64,000 nt of DNA, from NCBI RefSeq assembly GCF_029407905.1, contig NC_073624.1, positions 120,156,001 through 120,220,000 of the forward strand, given 5' to 3'. Below, one piece after another: positions 1 through 11,280 of this stretch. Position 1 is the stretch's first letter, and each line of letters opens with the position of its first letter. The stretch comes from Bubalus kerabau. Taxonomy: Eukaryota; Chordata; Mammalia; Artiodactyla; Bovidae. The translations under genes were made by a program, and so were the position numbers. The notes under the pieces are model-generated. The model saw only the letters and a list, made by a program, of their open reading frames with translations. It did no database searches and was not told the DNA's origin.

Positions 1-888
1 TCACAGAAGAAGCAAGACAGTTCCAGAAAAACATCAACTTCTGTTTCATTGACTAGGCTAAAACCTTTGACTGTAGATCACAACAGACTGTGGAAAATTC
101 TTAAAGAGATGGGAATATCAGACCACCTTACCTGCCTCCTGAGAATCTTGTCTGCAGGTCAAGAAGCAAGAGTGAAAAATGAACATGGAACAACAGACTA
201 GTTTCAAATTGGGAAAGAAGTATGTCAAGGCTGCATATTTTCACCCTGTTTATTCAGCTTACATGCAGAGTACATCATGCAAAATGCCAGGCTGGATGAA
301 GCACAAGCTGTAATCAAGAGTCCAGGGAAAAATATCAATAACCTCAGATATGCTGATGACACCACCCTTGTGGCAGAAAGCAAAGAGGAATTAAAGAGCC
401 TCTTGAAAAAGTTCAAGAGAAGAGGGAAAAAGCTGGCTGAAGTTTAACATTCAAAAAACTAAGATCATGACATCTGGTCCCATCGCTTCATGGCAAACAG
501 ATGCAGAAACAATGGAAACAGTGATAGACTTTATTTTCTTAGACTCCAAAATCACTGCAAATGGTGAGTGTAGCCAAGAAATTAAAACACCCTTGCTTCT
601 TGGAAAAAAAGCCATGACAAACCTAGACAGTGTATTAAGAAGCAGAGGCATTACTTTGCCGACAAAGGTCTATCTAGTAAAAGCTATGGCTTTTCCAGTA
701 GTCATTTATGGATGTGAGAATTGGAAGGCTGAGTGCCAAAGAAGTGATGCTTTCAAACTGTGGTGTTGAAGAAAACTCTTCAGAATCCCTTGGACCGCAA
801 GGAGATCAAACCAGTCAATCTAAAGAAATCAACCCTGAATATTCATTGGAAGGAATGATACTGATGTTGATGCTCCAAAACTTTGGCT
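1..888 (+). repeat. BovB (RTE) LINE fragment, RT to C-terminal part, left edge cut by window
   Basis: The sequence runs parallel to the better BovB copy at 55930-56840. It contains the FIDYAKAFD region in decayed form, the YADD block near 350 (Y-A-D-D in 'ctcagatatgctgatgac') and the GPI-SW block near 475. Many stops and indels break it, so no protein is made. It ends near 888 without a BovB 3' tail, so this copy is 3'-truncated or was cut by the next insertion. Confidence 0.9.
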
Positions 889-909
889 GAGTATTGGCCA
901 TATTAAATA

Positions 910-1111
910 GGGCTTCCCAGGTGGCACTAGTGGTAAAGAACCTGCCTGCCAATTTAGGAGACATACGAGATATGGGTTTGATCCCTGGGTTGGGAAGAGC
1001 CCCTGGAGGAGGGCATGGAACCCACTCCAGGATTCTTGCCTGGAGAATCCCATACACAGAGGAGCCTGGTGGGCTACAGTCCATGGGGTCACAAAGAGTT
1101 GTACACGACTA
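910..1111 (+). mobile_element. Bov-tA SINE
   Basis: It starts with the tRNA-derived head (ggcttcccaggtggc...), runs through the B-box-like 'ggtttgatccctgggtt' and continues into the BovA body ending 'ggggtcacaaagagttg..cacgact'. It separates the two BovB pieces. Confidence 0.9.
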
Positions 1112-1113
1112 AA

Positions 1114-1893
1114 GATATGCAGATGACACCACCCTTATGGCAGAAAGTGAAGAAGAACTAAAGAGCCTCTTGAAAGTGAAAGAAGAGAGGGAAAAAGTTG
1201 GCTTAAAGCTCAGCATTCAGAAAACTAAGATCATGGCATCCGGTCCCATCACTTCATGGCAAATAGATGGGGACACAGTGGAAACAGTGGCTGACTTTAT
1301 TTTTCTGGGCTCCAAAATCACTGCAGATGGTGATTGCAGCCATGAAATTAAAAGATGCTTATTCCTTGGAAGGAAAGTTATTACCAACCTAGATAGCATA
1401 TTCAAAAGCAGAGACATTACTTTGCCAACAAAAGTCCGTCTAGTCAAGGCTATGGTTTTTCCAGTGGTCATGTATGGATGTGAGAGTTGAACTGTAAAGA
1501 AAGTTGAGCGCAGAAGAATTGATGCTTTTGAATTGTGGTGTTGGAGAAGACTCTTGAGAGTCCCTTGGACTGCAAGGATATCCAACCAGTCCATCCTAAA
1601 GGAAATCAGTCCTGGGTGTTCATTGGAAGGACTGATGTTGCATCTGAAACTCCAATACGATGGCCACCTGATGCGAAGAGCTGACTCATGGGAAAAGACC
1701 CTGATGCTGGGAAAGATTGAAGGCAGGAGGAGAAGGGAATGAGGATGAGATGGTTGGATGGCATCACTGACTCAATGGACATGGGTTTGGGTGGACTCCG
1801 GGAGTTGGTGATGGACAGGGAGACCTGGCATGCTGCAGTTCATGGGGTCGCAAAGAGTCGGACACGACTGAACTGAACTGAACTGAAGTGACT
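1114..1893 (+). mobile_element. BovB LINE 3' fragment with GAACT tail
   Basis: This 5'-truncated BovB begins at the YADD block (gcagatgacaccaccc) and runs to the (GAACT)n tail at 1870-1890. The reading frame is interrupted by a TGA replacing the Trp of the CESW motif near 1488 and by later frame changes. It repeats much of the segment present at 336-888, in the same orientation. Confidence 0.93.
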
Positions 1894-2510
1894 TAGTATG
1901 TACACATGCACATCATATTAAATAAATGTACATGTAGTCTAAGATGTATCTCTCTTTTGAAAAAAAAATTACTCATACCGGTAGCAGTTAATACCAATAC
2001 CTAGTTTTCTACATTGTCATGGAAAAGCTATCAAAAACCAGGAAATTACTTTAATATCAATAAACTTGAACAGCTTGCAAAATACTTTCTGCTACAATGT
2101 CCTATAAGTCAATTTTCACTATTTAAAATGACTCATTACACTTGCTTAATGGAACAGAATAATTTAACGTACTTTCGTAAGTCTCTCATCTGTAGTCACC
2201 AAATAAGTCACTTTCTGACTCAAAAGGCTTGCTATTCATCTGTTAATATGCTAACACAAAATGAAAGATTCCCATTTATTAGATTAAAAAACTAAGGTCC
2301 AGAGAGATTTTTGCCCAAGATTAGATAGTGAGTTAGTGGTTGTGTGAGAAATTAATTTAAATTAACTGAAACCATTGCACTCCATTTTCTCCCTTAATAG
2401 CTTATTCATCTACATTAAAATAGACAATTGAGGAACAATTGAGAAACACAGGCATAAAGAATCTAGAAATGTGTCAGCATCTATCATTGAGAGTTTCCTC
2501 TTTTTTAGTT
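1894..2510. other. Unassigned AT-rich intron sequence
   Basis: I see no repeat family, splice-flanked open frame or notable motif. An A8 run occurs near 1960. Confidence 0.5.
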
Positions 2511-2735
2511 TTTTAAATTTTACTGATTTATCTTTGGCTGCACTGGGTCTCTGTTGCTGCACGTGGGCTTTCTGTAGTTGTGGCGAGCAGGGGTTCCTCT
2601 CCAGCTGCGGTGCTGGGGCTTCTTGTTTCATTGGCGTCTCCTGTTGCAGAGCATGCGCTCTAGGGTGCACAGGCTTCAAAAGTTGAAGCCAGTGGGCTCA
2701 GGAGTTGTAGCGCAGGTGCTTGGTTCCCTTGTGCA
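2511..2735 (-). mobile_element. CHR-type tRNA SINE (body part)
   Basis: Antisense CHR body: tttggctgcactgggtc, then the 'cgtgggctttctgtagttgtggcgag' type segment (described, not quoted in full) and 'ctcaggagttgtagc'. The tRNA-like head is expected after 2735 but is interrupted by BovA sequence. Confidence 0.82.
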
Positions 2736-2940
2736 GAGTGAGTGAGTGAGTGAAAGTCGCTCAGTCGTGTCCGACTCTTTGCGACCCCATGTACTATACA
2801 GTCCATGGAATTCTCCAGGCCAGAATACTGGAGTGGGTAGCCTTTCCCTTCTCCAAAGGACCTTCCCAACCCAGGGATCGAACCCATGTCCCCTGCATTG
2901 GCAGGTGGATTCTTAACCACTAGACAGCCAGGGAAGTCCT
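2736..2940 (-). mobile_element. BovA/Bov-tA sequence joined to a CHR-like head (mosaic)
   Basis: 2736-2860 is antisense BovA (agtgaaagtcgctcagtcgtg). The distal end, 'ttaaccactagacagccagggaagtcc', resembles the CHR tRNA head rather than the usual Bov-tA head. Either a BovA inserted into the CHR or the two tRNA-derived heads recombined. Confidence 0.75.
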
Positions 2941-3237
2941 TTACTCTTATTTTTTAAAAAGCAGTTTGGTTTTTAAAGTGATAATAATGACTGTACTTTA
3001 ATAAAGAATAAAAATAAAACTTTTTTTAATTAAATTTCCACAGGAGTCACCTAAAATCCAGTGAAAGGAAGTTATTTTCACAGTTTATATGTCTTGTCAA
3101 TTACAAACTAGGTTTAATTTGAACTTCCTACATGCAAATTTTAGCTCTTGCCAAGAATTATAGCTTCTGTGATTTAAAAAACTGTTAGTAACTTACAGCT
3201 TTGATATATATGTTCTTATGTGGATAATATAATAAAT

Positions 3238-3449
3238 TGTTGCTGTTGATTAGTCGATAAGTCATGTCCAACTCTCTGTGACTTCATGGACTGTAGCTTG
3301 CCAGGCTCCTTGTCCATGGGATTTTCCAAGCAAGAATACCAGAGTAGGTTGCCGTTTCCTACTCCAGGGAAGCTTCCCAACCAAGGGATTCAACCTGGGT
3401 GTTCTGCATTGGCAGGCAGATTATTTACCACTGAGCCACCAGGGAAGCC
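3238..3449 (-). mobile_element. Bov-tA SINE
   Basis: Antisense BovA body followed by the tRNA head (ccactgagccaccagggaagcc). It is flanked by similar AT-rich sequence (atataataaatt / atataatatataaat), consistent with a target-site duplication. 2941-3237 before it is unassigned. Confidence 0.88.
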
Positions 3450-3576
3450 TGGATATAATATATAAATCATCTCTGTTTCCTATATTTTATTAAGCAGCAA
3501 AGGAGTAGTTTGTAATTATTATCATTAAATCAGCAAAAACTTATAAAGTTCCACATAGAATTATTCCAAAAATTAG

Positions 3577-3801
3577 GTACTGTATGCATTCATGCATGCT
3601 CAGTCACGTCTGACTCCTTGTGACCCCATGGACTGTACCCTACCAGGCCACTCTGCCCATGAGATTTTCCAGGCAAGAATACTGGAGTCAGTTGCCATTT
3701 CCTCCTCCACGGTGTCTTCCTGACCCAGGGATTGAACCCATATCTTTGGGGTCTTCTATATTGGCAGGCAGATGCTTTACCACTGAGCTGCCTGGGAAGC
3801 C
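3577..3801 (-). mobile_element. Bov-tA SINE with 18-bp target-site duplication
   Basis: A full antisense Bov-tA is bounded by direct repeats at 3559-3576 and 3802-3819 that differ at one base. The clear duplication shows L1-type endonuclease-mediated insertion. Confidence 0.93.
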
Positions 3802-3819
3802 AATTATTCCAGAAATTAG

Positions 3820-4249
3820 AACTTGACCAACTTACTGGATAAAATGGTTTCCTAAGAAGAATTAGATAGTCTTTCTTCTCTTAAAAATTCAATTTCATGA
3901 TCTAATGTTTAGGAGATTCTCCTTAGCCACTTTGTGAAGATTTTTCTAACATTGGCCTTTAGGTAATACTTTGATATTAATTTTTCTATTAATTTGGAAA
4001 GAGCTCAAGCCTGGACTGGTAAAAATATTTCTATTAAAATTAAGTATGTAATACTTCAATCCACGCCTTTTGGAGAAAGGGGAGAGTGAAGAATAACCCA
4101 CCAACCCCCACCCCATTAATGACCATTTCTGCTTGCATTTTTTGTCTCTATTGGAGTTCAAAATAAGGTTTAATTTTTAAATTGGGTCCTGCTGACCCAA
4201 TAATTGAGACGTCGACCAAACTTAGAAAAAGGGAAAAAATAGTGAACTA
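3820..4249. other. Unassigned intron sequence
   Basis: AT-rich sequence with a short C-rich run (ccaccaaccccca) near 4100. No repeat family recognised. Confidence 0.5.
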
Positions 4250-4258
4250 GGGTAATTT

Positions 4259-4542
4259 TGAAGAAGGCGATGGCACCCCACTCCAGTACTCTTGCCTGGA
4301 AAATCCCATGGACGGAGGAGCCTGGTGGGCTGCAGTCCATGGGGTCGTGAAGAGTCAGACACGACTGAGCGACTTCACTTTCACTTTTCACTTTCATGCA
4401 TTGGAGAAGGAAATGGCAACCCACTCCAGTGTTCTTACTTAGAGAATCCCAGGGACGGGGGAGCCTAGTGGGCTGCCATCTATGGGGTCTCACAGAGTCA
4501 GACACGACTGAAGCGACTTAGCAGCAGCAGCAGCAGCAGCAG
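4259..4542 (+). mobile_element. BOV-A2 SINE (dimeric BovA) with (AGC)n tail
   Basis: Two BovA monomers are joined by the 'cactttcactttcatgcattgg' linker and end in an (AGC)7-type tail. A 9-bp TSD gggtaattt lies at 4250-4258 and 4543-4551. Confidence 0.95.
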
Positions 4543-4617
4543 GGGTAATTTATAATCAAATACTGATATTTCAACAATTCACTTAGTGAACACATGTTTA
4601 CTGAGCATCTTCCTCCA

Positions 4618-5171
4618 TCTAGGGTGGAGGAAGAAAGAAAATTCCTGTTTCTATGTTCTTCTGACTGGTCCAAGAGTTAGAGTGACATGAGACAGATTAA
4701 CAGGAGAAAATCAAATTTAATTACATATTTCAGGGATTCTATAAGAATATGAGGTTCGAGGACAAGTTAGACAATTAAAGCTTATATGCCATCTGAGAGA
4801 AGGAGAAGAGGGCAGGGGTTTGGGACTTCAAAGGAAAGAAAGGCAACTTATAGGAAGAGCAAATGTTTGGTAAACAGAAGTTTGCTGGTAAACAAATGTT
4901 TGCTGTGCCATGCAGAGATGGTGGGACCCAGAGAGAACTTTATAAACAGGCCTTGCTAAGTGTCCCCCAGTCTACTATACCAAGCTCATACTATACTTTA
5001 TTTATGGTGATGGTTCCTCTTCCTGAAACAAGCCCTTTATCTAAACATTTTTAGGCAGTTAAAGGGAGGAGATAAAAGCTCTTCCTGAGTCTTTTGTTTC
5101 ATAAGAACAATCATCCCTAAATAATCCTCAAGACAGACATATTTTGGGGTAACAAGTTATGTTCCCCTACA
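4618..5171 (-). mobile_element. LTR-like element (solo LTR), family unassigned
   Basis: It is inserted between adjacent L2 positions (ctgagcatct | aggcactg). The antisense end is 'ttcccctaca' and the opposite end 'tctagggtggagg', near-complementary termini typical of an LTR (TGTAGGGG..CCCCTACA type). Interior segments such as 'gacagattaacaggagaaaa' and 'aacttataggaagagcaaat' look like an old mammalian ERV LTR. There is no coding sequence. Confidence 0.55.
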
Positions 5172-5440
5172 TCAGGCACTGAGAAATCATTCATGGTTAA
5201 GATAAAATCCCCACCCTTATGAAATTTCCAACAGAATAAGTAGATACTATTACACAAATGACAAAACTTACAATACAATGACATTCATGCTATAAAGAAA
5301 AATAAATACAGCCAAGGAGACGGGGTCTAACGGGTACTTACTTTTGATCAGATCATCATGGAATGTCTCTATCTCTGCTAAGAGGTGGCATTTGAACATA
5401 TTCTCCAAATTAGTCTCTAGTGAAAAAGCATTTCAGAATG

Positions 5441-5706
5441 CTGCTGCTGCGCTGCAAAGTCGCTTCAGTCGTGTCCGACTCTGTGTGACCCCAGAGACGG
5501 CAGCCCACCAGGCTCTGCCGTCCCTGGGATTCTCCAGGCAAGAACACTGGAGTGGGCTGCCATTTCCTTCTCCGATGCATGAAAGTGAAAACTGAAAGGG
5601 AAGTCGCTCAGTCGTGTCCGACTCTTAGTGACCCCATGGACTGCAGCCCACCAGACTTCTCCATCCATGGGATTTTCCAGGCAAGAGTACTGGAGTGGGG
5701 TGCCAT
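5441..5706 (-). mobile_element. BOV-A2 SINE
   Basis: It starts with an antisense tail (ctgctgctgc), followed by two reverse BovA monomers ending 'ggagtggggtgccat'. Confidence 0.93.
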
Positions 5707-5897
5707 GAAGGAGCAATAATTCAAAGGAAGAAATGAGAATGGTGCATTCAAGAAGCATAAAAAAGTCATATTAATAGAGATCAATAAGCACACAGGCAAT
5801 GATGGCTCCTGTCAGAAAGGTAAACAGGAGTCAGATCCCAGAGAGCCTCATAGACTGACATAAGAACTTGCCCTAAATTTGAAGGGAAGCAACAGAG

Positions 5898-6165
5898 AAG
5901 GCAATGGCACCCAACTCCAGTACTCTTGCCTGGAAAATCACATGGACAGAGGAGCCTGGTAGGCTGCAGTCCATGGGGTCACGAAGAGTTGGACACAATT
6001 GAGCGACTTCCCTTTCACTTTTCACTGTCATGCATTGGAGAAGGAAATGGCAACCCACTCCAGTGTTCTTGCCTGGAGAATCCCAGGGACAGGGGAGCCT
6101 GGTGGGCTGCCGCCTATGGGATCGCACAGAGTCAGATACGATTGAAGTGACTTAGCAGCAGCCAT
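5898..6165 (+). mobile_element. BOV-A2 SINE
   Basis: Two sense BovA monomers ending in 'gacttagcagcagcc'. A 10-bp TSD agcaacagag lies at 5888-5897 and 6166-6175. It sits within the antisense L2. Confidence 0.93.
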
Positions 6166-6179
6166 AGCAACAGAGGGAG

Positions 6180-6725
6180 TGCAGGGGTGCATCCTGCAGG
6201 CACGCAAGCCCTGTGCTTGCCCAGCATTAAAACCAAAGAAACAGCCCCGCAGTCAGCAAGAGACATCAATGGTTTAATAGATGGGGGAATCTTACACATG
6301 TGAAGCAAAAAGTTCCCGGAGCATACACCCCATCACGGACGACAGCCTGCAGGCAGGACGGGGCAGCAGCCTTCCCTAACAGGGAGAAGGGAGACTACCA
6401 GTTAGAGGGGAACTAACCTCAAGGCAGCTCAGCAATTACCAGGGAAAAAAGAAGGCACACCTCTCCCAGCCCCTTGGGCTAACAACCTTCATTGGGCAGA
6501 TGTCTTCTCTGTGATAAACTGTCACAGTGGAGCCTTTCTGATCTAAAAACTTAGAGAAATCCCTACGTGGGGCCAGAGTCACGTCCATCGGCATCTACTG
6601 ATTAGGATCCATCATTAAGAGGGAAGGTCAGTCAGGTGAGTCGGGTATAGGTGTGGCAGGGACTGGTGGAGTAGCGGGTGGACAGAAAGCAAGAGAACAG
6701 CCATTTTGGGTGGCGTGGTCATACA
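6180..6725 (-). mobile_element. Solo LTR of an endogenous retrovirus, antisense
   Basis: It is bounded by TG (6180) and CA (6725) and inserted beside L2 sequence. On the minus strand it starts TGTATGACC and has a polyadenylation-type ATTAAA before a segment rich in 'ctcttgctgactgcgg', which reads like an R/U5 boundary. It is 546 bp, within the usual solo-LTR range. Only a partial target duplication (ggg..) is visible, so the boundaries are provisional. No viral genes are present. Confidence 0.55.
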
Positions 6726-7130
6726 GGGCAAGACTGATGGAAATGTCATTTATATTTTTAAAAGCTCACTCTTGGTTGTTGTTTAACAAAAAAATTGCGC
6801 AGTAGAGAATGTTGCAAAAACTTGGGAGAGAGAGTAGTTTACAAGTTGGTTCAATAATCCAGGAGGAAGAAGATGGTAACATGGACCAGGGAGTAGCAGC
6901 AGAAACAGGGAGAATGAGTAAAGCACAGGATACACGCTGAAGATAAAAGCCTACAGGACTTGCTGCTGAACTGCATGAAGGCTGTACAGAAGACAGAATC
7001 GAGACTGACTCTTCAATATTTTACCTAAGTAGCCTGTATATGGGGCTGCCGTTTATTAAAATGAAGATGGAAGATGGAGCAGGCTCGGTGGGGAAAACAA
7101 AGAGTTCTAAGGTGAAGATGTTTATGTTTG

Positions 7131-7848
7131 CCCATTTGACATCACAAATGTCAAATAAATTAGACCTCAAAGGTCAGAGGTGACTTAGTAAGCTTCATGC
7201 CTGCTCAGCCCATGTTTTCACAGCTTGTGCAGCAAGAAGGTGCCGTCACCTGCCGTACACCTATTCCTGAGAAGCCAAGTGGGGAGCAAGGGAAGGGTGG
7301 GGAAGGAGAGTGCTTAAGCAAACAGTCAATTTCAGGGGACACATCTAATGTTTCAGAACGTGTCACATTTTTTAAACCTAGCAAATAGCAAAATTGAGGA
7401 TCTTCCCTGACAGTGTCAGATTTTGTGTATCTGTTTTCAAACCTATCAGCCATTGAAGATGAGATTAAAAAAAAAAACTACAAATAAATGATTACAGCAA
7501 GGGAGATACGCTGATCCTCTTTCTTAGACAGCAGTTGATTTCTTTTGAACAATACAGTGCTGTGTTATAGTTGACATGCTTTTTGTACTGAGCCTAGACA
7601 GTGAATCTCAGACCATCGACCTCAGGTGTGAAGTCTGTCGCAGGTACTGCAAAGATGTTACTACAAATTTCAAGAAAGTGTTAAAGCTTACTAAGTCCTT
7701 TCTCTCTTTAAAGATATAGTGGAATCAAGGTTAATATACCAAGACAATTCCTATACCTTTGCTTTCTGCAGTGCTTCATGGGAGAGAATGAATGGGTTGG
7801 GATGACAATTATTAATTCATCTGCCTTGTGTGAATGTACTTAGGCAGC
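7131..7848. other. Unassigned intron sequence
   Basis: Mixed composition. A 63-codon frame at 7197-7388 has no recognisable domain or splice context and is taken as chance. Confidence 0.45.
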
Positions 7849-7906
7849 TACAATCCATGAGGCTACAAAGAGCTGGACCTGAGTCAGCAACTGAGCACAC
7901 ATACAC
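7849..7906 (+). repeat. Decayed BovA 3' remnant
   Basis: 'ggcagctacaatccatgagg' followed by 'caaagagctggac' and 'cagcaactgagcacacat' is a diverged copy of the BovA 3' end. The 5' part is not recognisable. Confidence 0.6.
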
Positions 7907-8540
7907 TACCCATTTGCGTGCTGAGGGAGCAAAGTTTAAGAAATACTAGTTTAGAGAATTGACTGCATAGACAGAAATGTTGAGATGAACGATTTTCAGG
8001 CCTATCTTAATGTGCTAATTTAAATGTGTTAATAGTCACCAGTGTCTAATAAAGGGGGCAAAGCAACACTTCCTGAGCTCTCAAATTCTAAACACTGAGA
8101 AATCTAACTCATAGCCCAGATAACAGGTAGATCCTAAACATGCCACTTTCAACAGAATTTAAAGGAGAGCCACAGAGCAGCGTTTATTTGTGACCTGACT
8201 TTCACCCCTCTCATTTCCCAGCACAATTCTTCCTTTTCTTAGGCATAAAAAATTGTGTAAGGAAATCACTGTACAAAGAAGTCCTAATTAGATTTGATTA
8301 CTGGCTTCCTTAATAGCCGGTCAAGCCTATTCAACTCTGCACCATCAGAATCCCAAGCATCCGGAGCATCCCTCGGCATCTTGAGTCTGCCACATTTACA
8401 TGTTTACATTCCTTCATCCAATTCAAATTCACATCTATTCAAGCTCTTTCATTCTATCCTCTGGAACTTCCTATGTATCATTAGCAAATTCTCCTATCTC
8501 CTTCATTTCTTTTCTGAGTGTTTTTTTTCTTTCTAGCTCT
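7907..8540. other. Unassigned intron sequence
   Basis: No family recognised. The last 250 bases are pyrimidine-rich and could be the upstream end of the L2-like stretch that follows. Confidence 0.4.
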
Positions 8541-9450
8541 AATTGAAACCTGGCTATATCTTGAAGGACACTCTCTGAGATGGGGCTGATTTATTTCACT
8601 TCCCATGACATACAAGCCTGGAAGTATCATCCTTGTTGTTTAAAGCTATCATACTTACAGGCTAAGTAGCTTCTCTACCATCACCCTAAAATTCTCAGTT
8701 TCCTGAATAAATGCCAGTTTCCTGAATCCATCTGCCATTGCCTCCAGGCATCGCATTTCATTAAAAGATGCCTCATTGATGACCTGAAAACAGTGATTTT
8801 CCAGCGTTCTTTGGTCATCCTACTTGGATGTTTCCATGTTCTCACTGATAACCCCCGAAGACCCTTGAGAGGCATTCATCTTCTTAGCTCTAGTGTTCTC
8901 CACTGACCACATCCAGCCAATGCTCTACACTGGACATTGTCATTAACAAAACTTTTATCACCGAGACATGTCTTCATTTCAAGCACTGCGCTCCTGTTTA
9001 CAGCATCCTGTGTTCACAGCCTTGTTCTGCCACTTCTGCTTCAGTACTTCATCCTCTTCCCTGGGATCCTCAACCCATTAATTCTGCACATTTTCAAAGC
9101 CTCTCTTCCTCTCACACCCAAAGTCTATGATTTTGGATAATTTCACACAGAATTGCTGATATAGGCATCATCAAAATTATTTAATAAAGAGAGGGAAGGG
9201 ATGGCCATCTTTCCATCATTCTCATCTGGCAAAACTTCTACCCCAGCTATACCCAACATTACACCTAACCTGTGCCTGCACGGACTTTAATGGTATAAAC
9301 TTTAAATTCATGACCAGGGGCCCCTCTGCTGTGCCACAGTTATACTGCATTTCTGCTTTCTTATGCTCGCCTATCCTCTAAGACAATTACCTCACATCTC
9401 TCCTCTCCTAAATCTCAGCTATTTCCCACTATAAGAGGTTGTAGAGAAAA
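8541..9450 (+). repeat. L2-like LINE fragment, endonuclease region
   Basis: Translated in pieces, 8541-9130 recalls the L2 endonuclease: a Glu-Thr-Trp-Leu motif near 8545 and then segments like the GDFN..HVDDP and HTLDLVI blocks near 8830 and 8925. Stops and frameshifts are frequent. Assignment is by recalled similarity only. Confidence 0.45.
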
Positions 9451-9951
9451 ATGGACATTGCAATCCTGACAAAATCAAAGCTTCCAGATATCATTCATTT
9501 TCACTGACAATGTGAAATAAATTACATAAGGGCATTTGATATAAAAGCCTTACTGTGAATATGTAATCCAGAATATGAATATAGTATGTAATAATCAAGA
9601 TGTGAATATACATGTAATTGCTTCTCTTCTTTTCTCAGCTATTTGTAAGGCCTCCTGAGCTATTTGTAAGGAAGACTGAGCAAATGAACTGAACTGATAT
9701 ATGTAATCTGTATCTATAAATAGATAGTATAAAATATATAGTATTGAGTTTTTAAGTTTATGGATTAAATAAATTGATATATAGCAATATTATACATTAC
9801 TATATATTATAATATAGTATATACTTATTGCTTATTAATAGAAAGGCAAATTTCATTAATGTACATATTCTTTATATGCTTAGGATCAAAACAAATGTCT
9901 TTAAGAACAAAGTGTACTAATTGTTTTGAATGTACCAATTCAGTTTAATTC
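9451..9951. other. Unassigned, strongly AT-rich intron sequence
   Basis: 9690-9870 is a low-complexity TA-rich tract. A lone 'gaactgaactga' at 9686-9697 resembles a BovB tail, but no BovB body precedes it. Confidence 0.5.
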
Positions 9952-9978
9952 TTTGCTGTTGTTGTTCAGTCGCTCAGG

Positions 9979-10897
9979 TCAGTTCAGTTCAGTTCAGTCT
10001 CTCAGTTCTGTCTGACTTTTTGCAACCCCATGGACTGCAGCAGACCAGGCTTCCCTGTTCATCACCACCTCCCACAGGTTGCTCAAACTCATGTCCATCA
10101 AGTTAGTGATGCCATTCAACCATCTCATCCTCTGTCATCTCCTTCCCCCTTCTACCTTCAATCTTTCCCAGCATCAGGGTCTTTTCCAATGAGTCGGCTC
10201 TTCACATCAGGTGGTCAAATTATTGGAGTTTCAGCTTCAGCATCAGTCTTTCCAGTGAATATTCAGGATTCACTTCCTTTAGAATTGACTGGTTTGATCT
10301 CCTGTTGTCCAAGGGACTCTCAAGAGTCTTCTCCAACACCACAGTTCAAAAGCCTCAATTCTTTGGCACTCAGTTTTCTTTATAGTCCAACTCTCACATC
10401 CATACATGACCACTGGAAAAACCATAGCCTTGACTAGATGGATCTTTGTTGACAAAGTAATGTCTCTGCTTTTTAATATGCTGTCTAGTTTGGTCATAAC
10501 TTTCCTTCCAAGGAGTAGCATCTTTTAATTTTATGCCTGCAATCACCATCTGCAGTGATTTTGGAGCCCAAAAATAAAGTCAGCCACTGTTTCCACTGTT
10601 TCCTCATCTATTTGCCATGAAGTGATGGGACCGAATGCCATGATCTTAGTTTTCTGAATGTTGAGCTTTAAGCCAACTTTTTCACTCTCCTCTTTCACTT
10701 TCATCAAGAGGCTCTTTAGTTCTTCACTTTCTGCCATAAGGGTGGTGTCATCTGCATATCTGAGGTTATTGATATTTCTCCCGGCAATCTTGATTCCAGC
10801 TTGTGCTTCATCCAGCCCAGCTTTTCTCATGATGTACTCTGCATATAAGTTAAATAAGCAGGGTGACAATATACAGCCTTGATGTGCTCCTTTTCCT
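9979..10897 (-). mobile_element. BovB LINE 3' fragment, antisense
   Basis: It starts with the reverse tail (cagttcagttcagttcag), preceded by a short BovA tail remnant at 9952-9978. It extends back to the RT region, 'gacaatatacagccttga', the reverse of the RQGCI block. The minus-strand frame reads ...LNNLRYADDTTLMAESEE, so the YADD motif survives here. A frameshift follows near 10550. Confidence 0.93.
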
Positions 10898-10924
10898 ACT
10901 GGGTGACTTAAACAAAGATTCATT

Positions 10925-11267
10925 TTCTCACAGTTCTGGAACCTAGAAATCTGAGTTCAGGTTGCCAGCAGCGTTACGTTCTCGAGAGAGCTTTTTCTTC
11001 TTCCCTTGTAGACAGCCATCTTTTTGTTGTGTCGTCATGTGAAAGAGAGAGATTTCACTCATTTCCTCTTTTTACACAATCGCGGGATCTAATGGATTAG
11101 GATGCTACCCTTATGACCTCATTCGCCCTCAGTTACCTCTTAATTATCTCCCATCTCCAGATATACTCACAAGGAAAATTAAATCTTCCTCGTGAGTATA
11201 CACAATCTTCCTTCATTTGCATATGAATTTGGGGGAGATACAATTTAATTCATAGCAATATATTTAA
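10925..11267 (-). mobile_element. MLT1-type MaLR LTR, antisense
   Basis: The + strand shows the reverse of MLT1 landmarks: 'cacagttctggaacctag', 'gacagccatct', 'atgacctcattcgccctcag', 'cccatctccag' and a 'catatgaatttggggga' end. It is old and diverged, with no coding content. Confidence 0.72.
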
Positions 11268-11280
11268 GAAATTATGATTT

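Larger units (their letters stand above)
4570..7130 (-). repeat. L2 LINE, antisense, split by two LTR-like elements and two BOV-A2
   Basis: The + strand begins with the reverse of the L2 3' end (tcaacaattcacttagtg... ctgagcatct) and resumes at 5172 (tcaggcactgagaa). It continues around 5345-5440 (ggcatttgaacata), 5707-5890 and 6726-7130 (aataatccaggaggaagaag; catggaccagggagtagcag). The pieces follow the L2 consensus in order, so the intervening elements are later insertions. Confidence 0.78.

Noticed and set aside
910..960. tRNA-like sequences at the heads of Bov-tA and CHR elements
   Set aside because: These are SINE heads with internal promoter remnants. No complete cloverleaf tRNA gene is supported.
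9686..9697. Isolated gaactgaactga as another BovB end
   Set aside because: No BovB body sequence precedes it, and the surroundings are low-complexity AT-rich DNA.
10030..10437. 135-codon + strand frame
   Set aside because: Antisense shadow of the BovB fragment on the minus strand.
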